A stretch of 39,891 nt of DNA from the NCBI GenBank assembly GCA_902651635.1, contig CACRSC010000009.1, forward strand, positions 367,052-406,942. Reading direction: 5' to 3'. Made by a program: the position numbers and the translations under genes. This DNA is from Mastigamoeba balamuthi (taxonomy: Eukaryota > Evosea > Mastigamoebida > Mastigamoebidae). The first letter of the stretch is position 1. Each line of letters opens with the position of its first letter. The notes under the pieces are model-generated. The model saw only the letters and a program-made list of their open reading frames with translations, searched no databases and was not told where the DNA came from. Of the stretch, positions 1 to 9,071 are shown piece by piece.

Positions 1-347
1 GATATATCTGGACTCCGGGGAAGGAGGTATCAGATTGGAGCGGCAGGTTAGATTGTGATTGACCATCATCACGGCTGCAAGAGGTTTGGAATTCAGAGCT
101 TGAATCGCAGTTGATTTGATAATCCAGCATGAAACCCCCTCCCCCCATCCGAGTCAAGTCGATACAGGTGTTGGAACTAGATAGAAGTTGGCGATTCAGT
201 TGCTCACGGTGTATGGTCCGACCCGTTCGCCGGTGTGTGTGGGTGTGCAAATCCCGAAGTTGAGAGCAATCACTCGCTCTCAGGTTGCCTGTGCTCTTGC
301 GGAGACTCCATTGTCCCCGCCGGCTCTCTCTGACTGCCCCTCTCCAT
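1..347. other. Left-edge non-coding stretch
   Basis: I see no gene here. It lies beyond the stop codon of the first minus-strand gene. The overlapping open frames begin inside that gene's exon and show no family resemblance. No repeat or RNA gene was recognised. Confidence 0.5.
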
Positions 348-927
348 CTAGCAGGTGCTGAGCTCGGGGAGGGAGCGCTTATGCCCCCTCTCCATGTCGC
401 TGAGACGCACGCGGAGCACCACGAGGTACTCGTCTACCTTGGGCATTACCGACGCCTCGCGCACCACCGCCATGGCCCTCTTCAGCCGCTGCCCGCACGC
501 CACCCACTCGTACGTCTCGTCCAGCCCCCTCTGCATCTCCTCGCCCAGCCTCCTGACGACGGGCGCCCGGAGTTAGTCACCGGAACACCGAACTCAGGAG
601 CAAAACCCGAGAAATGAGCCAAAAACGGAGGAGAACTGGACTCGGCACGGACACAAGAGTCTTGGCGAGGACGAGTGCCTGGCCGAGGTGCTGCGTGATG
701 TGCAGCCTGTGGGCGATGTCGAGGATCTCAGTGAGCAGGTTGGCCTTGGCGGCCAGCTGCAGCGCCGAGACGGTCAGCTCGTGCTCGAGCTGCCCCAGGA
801 GCCGCTCGCGCTGGAAGAGCGCGTTCGATACCGCTCTCCGCAGCTTCTGCAGGCCCAGCCTGCGCTCGAGCCTGCCGGGGCGCTTGAGGTCCTCAAGCAC
901 CGCGTGAAGCTCCTGGAGATTCGTCAT
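348..927 (-). CDS. Hypothetical helical protein, tandem copy 1
   Basis: Two exons on the minus strand, 927-653 and 552-348, with a 100-nt GT-AG intron (652-553). The spliced frame gives 159 residues and ends in TAG. The start is the ATG that opens MTNLQELHAV, which aligns with the second gene's MANLDELRST. The protein is almost entirely charged and helical, without a signal peptide or membrane segment. The best conserved core against its neighbour is LAAKANLLTEILD followed by RLHITQH, then GLDE and KVDE.LVVLRVRL.DMERG near the C-terminus. A TATA-like TATTAAAAACC lies about 27-36 nt upstream of the start. I do not recognise the family. The shared intron position and phase with the neighbour show that the pair arose by tandem duplication. 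Confidence 0.65.
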
Positions 928-1711
928 CGTCGTCTAGGGTTGTAACAAGAGGGGTTTTTAATAATGCCAGGCTGTGCTGGGCGAGTGTACGAAGTCGGAC
1001 AGGTGTGCATCTTGCGGTAGACTTGTCCTTTTGCTCGGGGGCAGCGAAATTGGGCAATTCCCCCAATTAGTCGCCGACTGTCATACCCTTTTTTTCCTCT
1101 CTGGGGTCACTTCCCGACCTGAGATCCGAGGGTAACACTCGCATACGGCATTTGGGCCGAGGCATCTCCAGGGGCTATCGCTCGATTGCAAGCAGGGCCT
1201 GAGGTGCGGAGGTCCGCCCCCCCCTTTTTTTGCCTCGTTGGCTCTCCCCCTCTTCTTTCTCCTGTTGACCTTTCCCGGGCGACAGCGACAAACACACAGT
1301 CCCGTCCTTCTTCAGGCTGAACCAATCGATAGTCTTGACTTCTGCACTGTGTCGGAGCAAGATCAGCTTCATAATCAGCTTTGGCAAATCTCTCACGACG
1401 GCACATTCCCCAGAGCACGGTGTCACGAGAACGCTCAGGATTAGTCCCCAACCTCGAGTAGGCATTCGCGCATCTCTGGCGACTCCGACCGCCAGGGCAG
1501 CTTCGCTCATCACGATCAGCGCCTATCAAGCGCCAAGAGCTGTCCCAGAAGACGTTCGCAATACGAGCAACAACTCCGTAAATAGCGGTACACCTGAACT
1601 CTCTCTATTGGTACATCAGGCATTGCTGCGCAACGCTACGGACGCGGAGGAGGGGCAGAAGAAGCCCTGCAACGGAACGGACGCGGGGTGAAGAGATGCA
1701 GAATAAGGCCG
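928..1711. other. Spacer between the tandem paralogues
   Basis: 784 bp. Apart from the TATA-like element at its left end I see nothing functional. Open frames here (for example 1107-1529 minus) are low-complexity translations of G+C-rich sequence without resemblance to a family or intron partners. Confidence 0.4.
953..964 (-). promoter_or_regulatory. TATA-like element upstream of copy 1
   Basis: On the minus strand this reads TTATTAAAAACC. It sits about 27 nt before the ATG at 927. Several other genes of the window carry an A/T-rich element at the same distance. It is a candidate core promoter with a very short 5' leader; no experiment is visible here. Confidence 0.35.
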
Positions 1712-2309
1712 TCACCAAGGGGACGACGCAGAGCGCTTGCGGACGTCGACGACGCGCCCCCTCTCCATGTCGAAGAGGCGCACGCGGAGGACCACGAGGA
1801 ACTCGTCGACCTTTGGCAGGTTCGACGCCTCCCTGACGATTGAGATCGCCTCTTTCAGCTTACGCCCCGACGCGACCCACAGCCCGACCTCGTCGAGACC
1901 CTTTTGCATCTCCTCTCCGAATGATCTGCGTCGAGCTCTCTTTCAGTCTCATCGGGAGCCGTTCTCTCGGTGCGCTCCAAAAAAAGGAAGAGAGGCCCGA
2001 GAGAGCATAGAGGCGCCGGGATGCGTACATCAGAGTTGAAGCCAGCTCGTGGGCCTCCCGGACGTGCTGCGTAATGTGCAGCCGCTTGGCGGTGTCGAGG
2101 ATCTCTGTGAGCAGGTTGGCCTTGGCTGCCAGCCGCAGCGCCGAGGCCGTGAGCTCGCGCTCGAGCTGCACAACTTGGGCCGTCCGCTCGGCCTCGCGCC
2201 TGCCGAACACTCCCGGCATCATCGCGTGCAGCGCGTGCATCTTGCGCTCGAGCGGTGTCATGCGCTTCAGCCCGTCGAGGGTCGACCGGAGCTCGTCGAG
2301 GTTCGCCAT
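1712..2309 (-). CDS. Hypothetical helical protein, tandem copy 2
   Basis: Two exons, 2309-2029 and 1925-1712, joined across a 103-nt GT-AG intron (2028-1926), giving 164 residues. The start is taken at the ATG of MANLDEL, which aligns with copy 1. An in-frame ATG four codons upstream (2321) is possible. The intron interrupts the same codon in the same phase (two bases before the border) as in copy 1, just after LAS/KTL. The protein shares long helical blocks with copy 1, including KANLLTEILDTAKRLHITQH and LPKVDEFLVVLRVRLFDMER. The C-terminal tail (VVDVRKRSASSPW) differs. No known domain was recognised, so function is unknown. The high helix content would suit a small scaffold or adaptor, which is inference only. 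Confidence 0.65.
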
Positions 2310-2542
2310 GGTGACTCTCATCCTTGTTCTCCGGGCGGGTTTTCAGTTGTAACGTGAATCGATTCTGCCGGCCCTTTTAAGCCCTGCGGGGTTCGCCGAG
2401 ACCCGATAGGCACGCCCGCCGATCCAGAGAGACGCGGCATCGTCCAAAGTGAAAAATGCTGCGCCTTCCAGAAGAGGCAACCCGGGACTTGGACTTCAAA
2501 GAAAAGCGGGCTTCGCGTTCCAATCGGAACTTTCTCGGGCTT

Positions 2543-4065
2543 CTAGAGAACTTCGGACCGCGCGGAAGCGGCTTCCGCCATGGGCCCGATGGCCGTGTCG
2601 TAGACCCACTCGTAGTACTGCCGCGTGAACTCGGAGTAGGCGCCGTCGGCGTCGTCGCCGATGCAGGCGAAGCCGATGCGCTCGTTAACCTCCATGAGCA
2701 GCGCCCGCAGGTCCGCGAGCACGAGGAAGTCTGCCCCGAAGACCTCGTAGGCGTACCTGCTCTCGCTGTAGGGCACCGCGTCGGCCCGCAGCAGCTCGGC
2801 CGCGCAGCCTAGCACGGCCCTGGCGCTCTGGTAGACGGCCTCGGCGTCCTGCGCGCTGAGGCCCAGGTCCTGCGGGAAGAAGAGGTTCCGCGGCGTCGAC
2901 TTGACGTGCGTGTCGTGGACGGCGCGGTCCCACCAGTCGCCCCTGACGAAGGGCTTGGCCGCGCAGAGGATCTTGCCGCGCCTCCAGACGTCCCACGTGA
3001 ACGGCCGCTGCCCGCAGGGCGCGCAGACGAGCCAGTACATGCGCACGTGGAACTTGCGGCCCTGCCAGAGCAGGTGGTCGACGACGTACGACGAGGCGAT
3101 GGCGTCGGGCAGCCGCGCCAGCATGCGTGCGCGGGCCTCGCGCAGCTCCGCGGTGCTCGAGACGCGCACGATGCCGTTGCCCGCACGCGCCCACTGGCCC
3201 GAGGGCCGCAGGATCAGCACCTCGCCCTCGGCCACGCTGGCCACGGCGCTCAGCGGCCGCGTGCGCGCCGTCTGCCTCGCGGCGACCTCGGGGAAGCGCT
3301 CGGCCAGCAGCTCGTGCAGCAGCGCCTTGTCCGTAACACAGCGCTTGCGGTCGTCCTGCAGGCGACGAGGCTCAGCCAACGTCCGGGTCCCTGGGAGGGG
3401 CCCTCTCGGCGTGCCTGGAGGATGTTCTTGAGGGTGCAGCGGACGTTGTAGGAGCGCGGGTCGAAGCGGCTGAGGTAGAGCTCGGCCCACACAAAGTCGG
3501 CAGAGGCTGAGGTCACCGGCACCTCGCGCCAGCCGTGGCCGCGCATGACCTCGCGCAGGTGCGCGTGGTCCAGGCCCATGTACCCCGTCACCACGTACGT
3601 CCGCTTCGTCCTCTCGTCTGTCCCGGACGGAGGGGGGAGGCGGCCGAGGCGGAATGAGTGTCTGGACACTGGAAGCCATCGGGGAAGATTCCGTTCCAGG
3701 ATTCCGCGAGATATTCGCGCAGACGTCATCGCGCAGTGCAATGGGTATCTTCTGTTACGCACCTTTGTCGCGGTCGGCGTTTGTCTGCGCCAGACGCATC
3801 TCGCGCAGCACGACCTCGTCTGTCAGGTAGAACTTGCTTCGCCACGGGGGTGCGGTGTCAGGGCGCTGCGTGGGAGGGGGGCGGTGTCTTGCGCTGGTGG
3901 CGGCCTCGAGCTGCCCGTCAGAGGGGCGGCGGCCAGCTGGCGGTCCACAACCTCGGCAGCGGTCCGCGGCGGGCCGTCCTCGCAGAGGAGGCGCGACCGC
4001 TTCGGAGGAGTGGTCTGGGGCGCTGCGTGCGCCGGCGGCTGGTAGGCGCGTCTGTGGGAGGACAT
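2543..4065 (-). CDS. Tubulin-tyrosine-ligase-like (TTL) protein
   Basis: Proposed exons are 4065-3952, 3865-3763, 3617-3415 and 3355-2543, giving 410 residues. The last three are well supported by phase; the first exon and its 86-nt intron are tentative. The third intron (3414-3356) has a GC donor, CAG|GCACGC. From about residue 150 the protein has the TTL/ATP-grasp order: a LILRPSGQW strand with a following Gly-rich turn, then YVVDHLLWQGRKFHVRMYW (substrate/ATP lobe), and near residue 360 the ATP-grasp metal motif LLMEVNERIG preceded by YEVFGADFLV. TTL-family enzymes ligate Tyr, Glu or Gly to tubulin tails. Which amino acid this one uses cannot be told. It diverges from IFT88, in line with a ciliary or microtubule role. 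The N-terminal 40 residues are Pro/Arg-rich and probably disordered. Confidence 0.65.
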
Positions 4066-4124
4066 CGGCGGTGAAGTTGGGCGAGATTCTTGGCCCTCGA
4101 AGATGCTGGTATCTCGACCGGAGA

Positions 4125-4136
4125 GGAAATATCTCG
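4125..4136. promoter_or_regulatory. AAATATCTCG element in a divergent promoter
   Basis: GGAAATATCTCG lies almost midway between the two start codons, about 60 nt from the TTL-like ATG (4065) and 56 nt from the IFT88 ATG (4192). Read on the other strand it is CGAGATATTTCC. AAATATCT or its complement AGATATTT recurs upstream of other genes (8957, 25575, 25967, 29018). Candidate bidirectional promoter element. Confidence 0.35.
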
Positions 4137-4191
4137 TCGCCAAAAATAGCTCACACGTTGTGGATAGAGGTAACGCAGCGCGCAGAAGAAG

Positions 4192-6889
4192 ATGGCAATG
4201 GACCCGTACTCCGCGGTGCCCGACAGTGAGATCTACGACTTCACTGGAGTCTCGGCGCCCGCTGCCGGCGCTGCAATGCCAGCCCAGGACGAGTTTGGGC
4301 AGTTCCCCCAGCCAGTGCAGGTCGCCCACTCAGCGTCCCAGCGCCCAGCGCCCAGCGCTCACGCCCTCCTCTGCAGGCTGCCCCCACCGCGACAGCGGGA
4401 CCGACGACGGCGAGGCCGCAGAGCGCCAGGCCCATCACGTCGATGCAGGCCGCGGGGTTCACCGCAGCAGCGGCGCAGCAGGTGGACCTCACGGGGGCGC
4501 GCCAGCCGGTGGGCAGGCCGCAGGCGGTGACGGCAGAGGAGATCGCGAGGTGCGTATTTAGATTCCAGGAATCTGTGGATATCTCAAGGGAGAATCTCCC
4601 AGGGAGATGGAACGCGAGGTGAACAGGTTCATCGAGGAGAGCGCCTTCTCCAACAAGCACGGCGACCTGCCCACGGCCCTGAAGAAGGCCAAGCACGCGG
4701 GGATACTCAACAAGAAGCTCGAGGCGCACAGGCAGGCCAGCGGGATCCTGGATCCCAACATCGACCTCACGTACTGCGTGCACTTCAACCTCGCCTGCCA
4801 GTTCGAGGCCAACAAGATGTACGACGAGGCCATCAAGACGTACAAGTTCATCGTCAGCCAGAAGCACTACGTCCAGGCCGGCCGCCTCCGCATCAACATC
4901 GGCAACATATACTACGAGCAGGAGAAGGTTTCCCCTTTTGCAACGTGTCTCAGTCGGGTTCCGCGTCTTATTCAACCGTGTCTGGGCCGTGCAGTTCCCC
5001 GAGGCCGTGAAACAGTACAAGATGGCGCTGGACCAGCTGCCCCTGACTGCCAAGGAGCTGCGCTTCAAGGTCGAGCGGAACATCGCCAACGCGTACATCC
5101 GCACGGGGAGGCTCCAGAACGCCGTCCAGGCCCTCGAGAGCATCATGGCGGGCGCCCCAGACCCTCGCAGTTGTCAGTGATCCGCCTACACTACCCTCTT
5201 TATCCCGCCCCCTCGCATTTGGTCTCTGACGTGTCAGTTGTGTGCGTTCTCGCTCGCAGCCATCAACCTCGTGGTGTGCTACTACTTCCTCAAGGACAAG
5301 GAGCGCATGAAGCACGCCTTCATCCTGATGCTCATGTACCGCAAGAGGTACGAGCGTGACTCTGTCTCGGTGGCCTGTTGTGCTGTGTTATGCCTGACGC
5401 TCTAGGGCCCCTCCACAGCCTCGCGAATGTGTTCAAGTCGGACGCTGCAGAGACCCCCGCATCGCCGGGAGGGACGCTGGCAGCGAGCAGCGCGTCGCTC
5501 GACGTCGACGGCGGCGGGCCTACGGACGAGGAGCCGCGCGACGACCTCTACACGGAGAAGCGGGCGAGGCAGAAGAAGCTCGACTCGCTCATCATCAACG
5601 CGGCGCAGCTCATCGCTCCGGAGATCTCCAAGGACTTCGCGTCGGGCTTCGACTGGATCATCGAGACGCTGCACCAGAACATGTGCACAGACGTCGCCAA
5701 CGAGCTCGAGATCTCCAAGGCCCTCACGTTCATGAAACAGCGCTGCTTCGACAAGGCACGCCACCCGCTCTCTCAGCAACTCTTGCTGATCTCCTGGCTT
5801 TGTGCACTGCATAGGCTATCGAGACGCTCAAGGGATTCGAGAAGAAGGACCACAACATGGCGTCGCCCGCGTCGACTAACCTCTCGTTCCTCTATTTCCT
5901 CGAGAACGAGCTGCAGAACGCGGAGAAGTACGCAGACCTGGCGCTCAACTCAGACAGGTACAACTCCAAGGCGCTGGTCAACAAGGGCAACTGCGTGGCG
6001 AGCAAGGGGGACCTCGCAGGGGCCAGGGACCTCTACCTCGACGCCCTGGGCATCGACTCGGACTGCGTCGAAGCCATCTACAACCTTGGGCTCGTGTACA
6101 AGAGGCTCGGGGACATGGATATGGCCCTCCAGTCGTTTCACAAGCTGCACACTATTCTGCCCCACGACAAGGAGGTCCTCTGCCAAATTGCACTGCTGTA
6201 AGTCCGCTGAGGCGCTGAATGCAACTGACTCGCCGCTGCGCAGCAACGAGAAGGCGGGGAACATCACGGCAGCGATCAAGTGGTACAAGCTGCTCAACAC
6301 GCTGACTCCGAGCGACCCTGGCGTCCTGGCAAAGCTCGGGACCCTGTACTCCAAGACCGACGACGCCATCGCGTACCAGTACTACATGGAGTCGTACCGC
6401 TTCTTCCCCGCGAACCTGCACGTGGTGTCGTGGCTGGGGGCGTACTACGTCAAGTCCGAGGCGCACGAGAAGGCAGTGCCGTTCTTCCAGCGCGCGTGGC
6501 AGTTGCAGCCCAACGAGATCCAGTGGCAGCTGATGGTGGGAATGTGCCACAAGAGGGTCGGGGCGTACCAGCAGGCGCTGGAGATCTACCAGGAGATCAA
6601 CCGCAAGCACCCGGAGAACGTCGAGTGCCTGAGGGCGCTCGTGCAGCTGGCGACGGACCTCGGCCTCAAAGAGGACCTGCAGAAGTACGCGGGAAAGCTC
6701 AGGGACATCGAGCAGACGAAGCTACAGCTCGAGCAGGATCGCAAGCAGCTGCAGGAGTCGCAGGGCGCCGCAGACGACTACGGGGGCTACGACATGGGGG
6801 CCGCTACCGGCATGCAGATGGGCGGGGCGAAGAAGAAGGACGATGACGAATGGGCCGAGGTCGACCTCTCGAAGATGCTCCCGAGTTAG
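4192..6889 (+). CDS. IFT88: Intraflagellar transport protein IFT88
   Basis: Eight exons: 4192-4320, 4377-4549, 4603-4927, 4995-5169, 5260-5347, 5419-5755, 5815-6197 and 6244-6889. Together they give 751 residues, close to the roughly 820 of the family. Phases agree at all seven introns. The sixth intron (5756-5814) has a GC donor (AAG|GCACGC). IFT88 is a TPR scaffold of the IFT-B complex that carries cargo along ciliary microtubules. Recognisable family blocks are ARPITSMQAAGFT, the GDLPTALKKAKHAG helix, NLVVCYYF, ETLKGFEKKDHNM, NLSFLYFLENELQNAEKYAD, WLGAYYVKSEAHEKA, IQWQLMVGMCHKR and HPENVECLRALVQL. Serial TPR units fill most of exons 3-8. The C-terminus is Gln/acid-rich and ends in a DDDEWAEVDLS segment. 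Its presence implies that the organism builds a cilium or flagellum. Confidence 0.95.
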
Positions 6890-7040
6890 GCCCGTGCCGA
6901 GAGCCTGCTCACACGAGGGTCTGCTCCCTCCGCGGAGGTGTCGCAGCAAACAAAGCCCCTTGTTCTGCTTGCTTGTGCAGAGAGTGTGAACTAGCATTCG
7001 GATGTTGTTTTGCCCCCAGGGCAACCTCCTCTTCTTCTTC

Positions 7041-7286
7041 TCAGTGCGGCGTAGGAGTCCCGAAGAACTCGGCGGAGAGGCTGAGGCTGTCATTGAAGGG
7101 CCTCGCGCGCGACGCCTCCAGACGCTTCTGCGGGGGGACCTGCCTGTACTCGTTCACGAACCAGTCGGCATACTCGTGACGCTGCTGGTGCGCGTCCCTG
7201 TTGCTCAGCCTGCGGAGTTCAATCTCGCGGTCTGTCTGCTCCTTGCGGAGGCGCGCCTGGAAGATCCTGGTCTCGGTGTTGCTCAT
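7041..7286 (-). CDS. Small charged protein, unknown
   Basis: Single exon of 81 residues beginning MSNTETRIFQARLRKEQTDR. It is strongly charged and helical through residue 50, with a C-terminal FNDSLSLSAEFFG stretch. It converges with IFT88 (151 bp between stops) and diverges from the rhodanese-phosphatase gene. The frame stays open upstream, but a GTCAG| acceptor-like site lies 7 nt before the ATG. The upstream part may therefore be intron, with an undetected first exon. It resembles small ciliary or microtubule-inner proteins in size and helix content only. I do not recognise the family. Confidence 0.5.
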   Translation of the reverse strand: MSNTETRIFQARLRKEQTDREIELRRLSNRDAHQQRHEYADWFVNEYRQVPPQKRLEASRARPFNDSLSLSAEFFGTPTPH

Positions 7287-7523
7287 TTCGAGCCTGACGA
7301 GCGCAAGTGAGTTGTGATATGGGGGCTCTGATGACGAATCGGAATCGCGACTCTGCTGCAAATGAGATACCAGGGCAAATCCTGACGTGGAGGTGACAGG
7401 TACAATGCACCAAGTGTACTCGTGTGATACCCTAGATTCGGGTTGGTCGCTCTTTAGCAATTTAGCCTGTAGTGGTTTTATCTATCTTTAGCTTCACAGG
7501 CCGGGTGGCTGACATAGTACATA

Positions 7524-8505
7524 ATGGGCGCAGACCTCGAGAAGCCCCTCCCTGCGCCGCAGCTCTACAATGCCTTGGTCTCCGACACTGTCTTCATTGT
7601 CGACCTGCGGGAGGCTGCCGAGTACGCGCGAGGGCACGTCGAGAACGCTGTCAGTGTACCGTGCAGCGAGCTCCTCTCGGCGACGCCCGGCGATACGCTG
7701 TCCAGGCTCGTCTCCAAGTACGACTCGCGCGTCATGTGCGGTCGCCGCATGGTCGTCTGGGGCAAGGCATCGCGCAAAGGTACCGGTTTTGTGCATTTCT
7801 TTCGGCTTTACTTACAGTGCCCCAAATTCAGTGTGCGAGCGACTTCAATCGCTTATCCGGCAGCGCCCGTGCCGGCCCGGCTGCTCCGAGTCCGAGTGGA
7901 AGGCGATGTACCCCGCCCTGTGGGTGTCCTCTGGCTCCCCCCGCATGCACCCTCCTGTCCGAGACCTCCCGAGCGAGATCGTGGACGGGTTCCTCTTCCT
8001 CGGTGGCTGGGGCGCACGCGCGTGGGTACCGTTGGTGGGCATCACGCACGTGGTGAACTGCTGCGGCGACTTCCCCGAGGAGACACAGGACGCGGCTGCT
8101 CGGGTGTCGGGGCTGTACCTCCCGGTCGACGACGAGCCGCGCTACGCCATCGAGAAGCACTTTGCCGAGTTCTTCGAGTTTGTCGGTGGGTCCCTTTCGG
8201 TTTGCGCGCCCCTCCCCGCTGATACGCGATGCTATGCCAGACAACGCAAGAGCAGCAAAGGGGAAGGTGCTGGTACACTGCGCGGCTGGGGCCAGCCGGT
8301 CCGCGACGTTCGTTCTTGCTTATTTGATGACGCGGTGCGGAATGGAGTATGTCGAGGCGATGGACTTCGCCAAGGAGAGGCGCCCCATTGTGCAGCCCAA
8401 CCCAGGCACGCCCTCCCACGTCTGTCTGCTCCTTGCTGACGCGAGTGTGTGCGCACAGGCTTTCTGCGGTCTCTCCGCCAGTTGGGAGGCAGCCGCAACC
8501 AATGA
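7524..8505 (+). CDS. Rhodanese-domain dual-specificity phosphatase
   Basis: Exons 7524-7779, 7832-8185, 8241-8405 and 8459-8505, giving 273 residues. The third intron (8406-8458) uses a GC donor (CCAG|GCACGC); removing it restores the usual DUSP ending NPGFLRSLRQLGG. Residues 1-90 form a rhodanese-like (CH2) domain (FIVDLREAAEYARGHVENA), as in MAP-kinase phosphatases, where it binds substrate without catalysis. The DUSP domain follows: FLFLGGW...GITHVVNCC, the general-acid region PVDDEP, and the P-loop HCAAGASRSAT with catalytic Cys217 and Arg223, then RRPIVQPNPG. It should dephosphorylate phospho-Tyr and phospho-Ser/Thr. MAP kinases are the likely but unproven substrates. Confidence 0.88.
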
Positions 8506-9071
8506 GTCCCTCAGACAAGCAACACCGCTAAGCCTTTTCCCATTCATGCTCGCATTCATTGAGCCCGGCGAGCGCTATCTTGCGTGTGCTTCTCAATCTA
8601 GAATACGTAGAATAACCGTGGGGGAGAGAAGGCGAGCGGGGCACGTTGTCCCGTAATACGTCCCCAGTGTGTTCTCCTCGCATCGGCCGCAAACAAGGCG
8701 GGGCAAATGAGCCAATGACGAGGAGCCAGGAATCAGCGTAACTGATCGCGCCTCGGTGGATCTACCAACCGGTTGTGGAGCGTAGATATTTCACTCAGTT
8801 CAAGTGATACACAGTACTCTCTGAATCAAGAATGTGTCTCTTGAAGGGACAATGCTGCCGGCACTCCGCCTGTCGAATCGGCAGGGCCGGCGGACCTGAA
8901 CGCGAGGAGGACATTCGGACCGTTCTCCGCTAACGTTCGCCGAACTATCCAGCACCAAATATCTGATCGTTGCGTCACCAACGGTCTTCTTTTCTAACCA
9001 CGAGATCCTACCCACCCCACGTCTGTTGTTAGTTGCCCTCCGTTCACACACCTCGTGTTCGCCTAGCACCC
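8506..9071. other. Intergenic region upstream of AIP1
   Basis: 566 bp without a supported gene. It holds AGATATTT at 8784-8791 and AAATATCT at 8957-8964, the same A/T-rich word found before other genes. The latter is about 115 nt before the AIP1 start. Nothing else was recognised. Confidence 0.4.

Noticed and set aside
1107-1691. Open frames in the spacer between the tandem paralogues
   Set aside because: Low-complexity Arg/Gly-rich translations with no family likeness, no intron partners and no nearby promoter element.
4065-4329. Upstream extension of the TTL-like first exon into the IFT88 gene
   Set aside because: The frame is open to 4329 but would overlap IFT88 coding sequence and its promoter. 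The ATG at 4065 is the first outside it.
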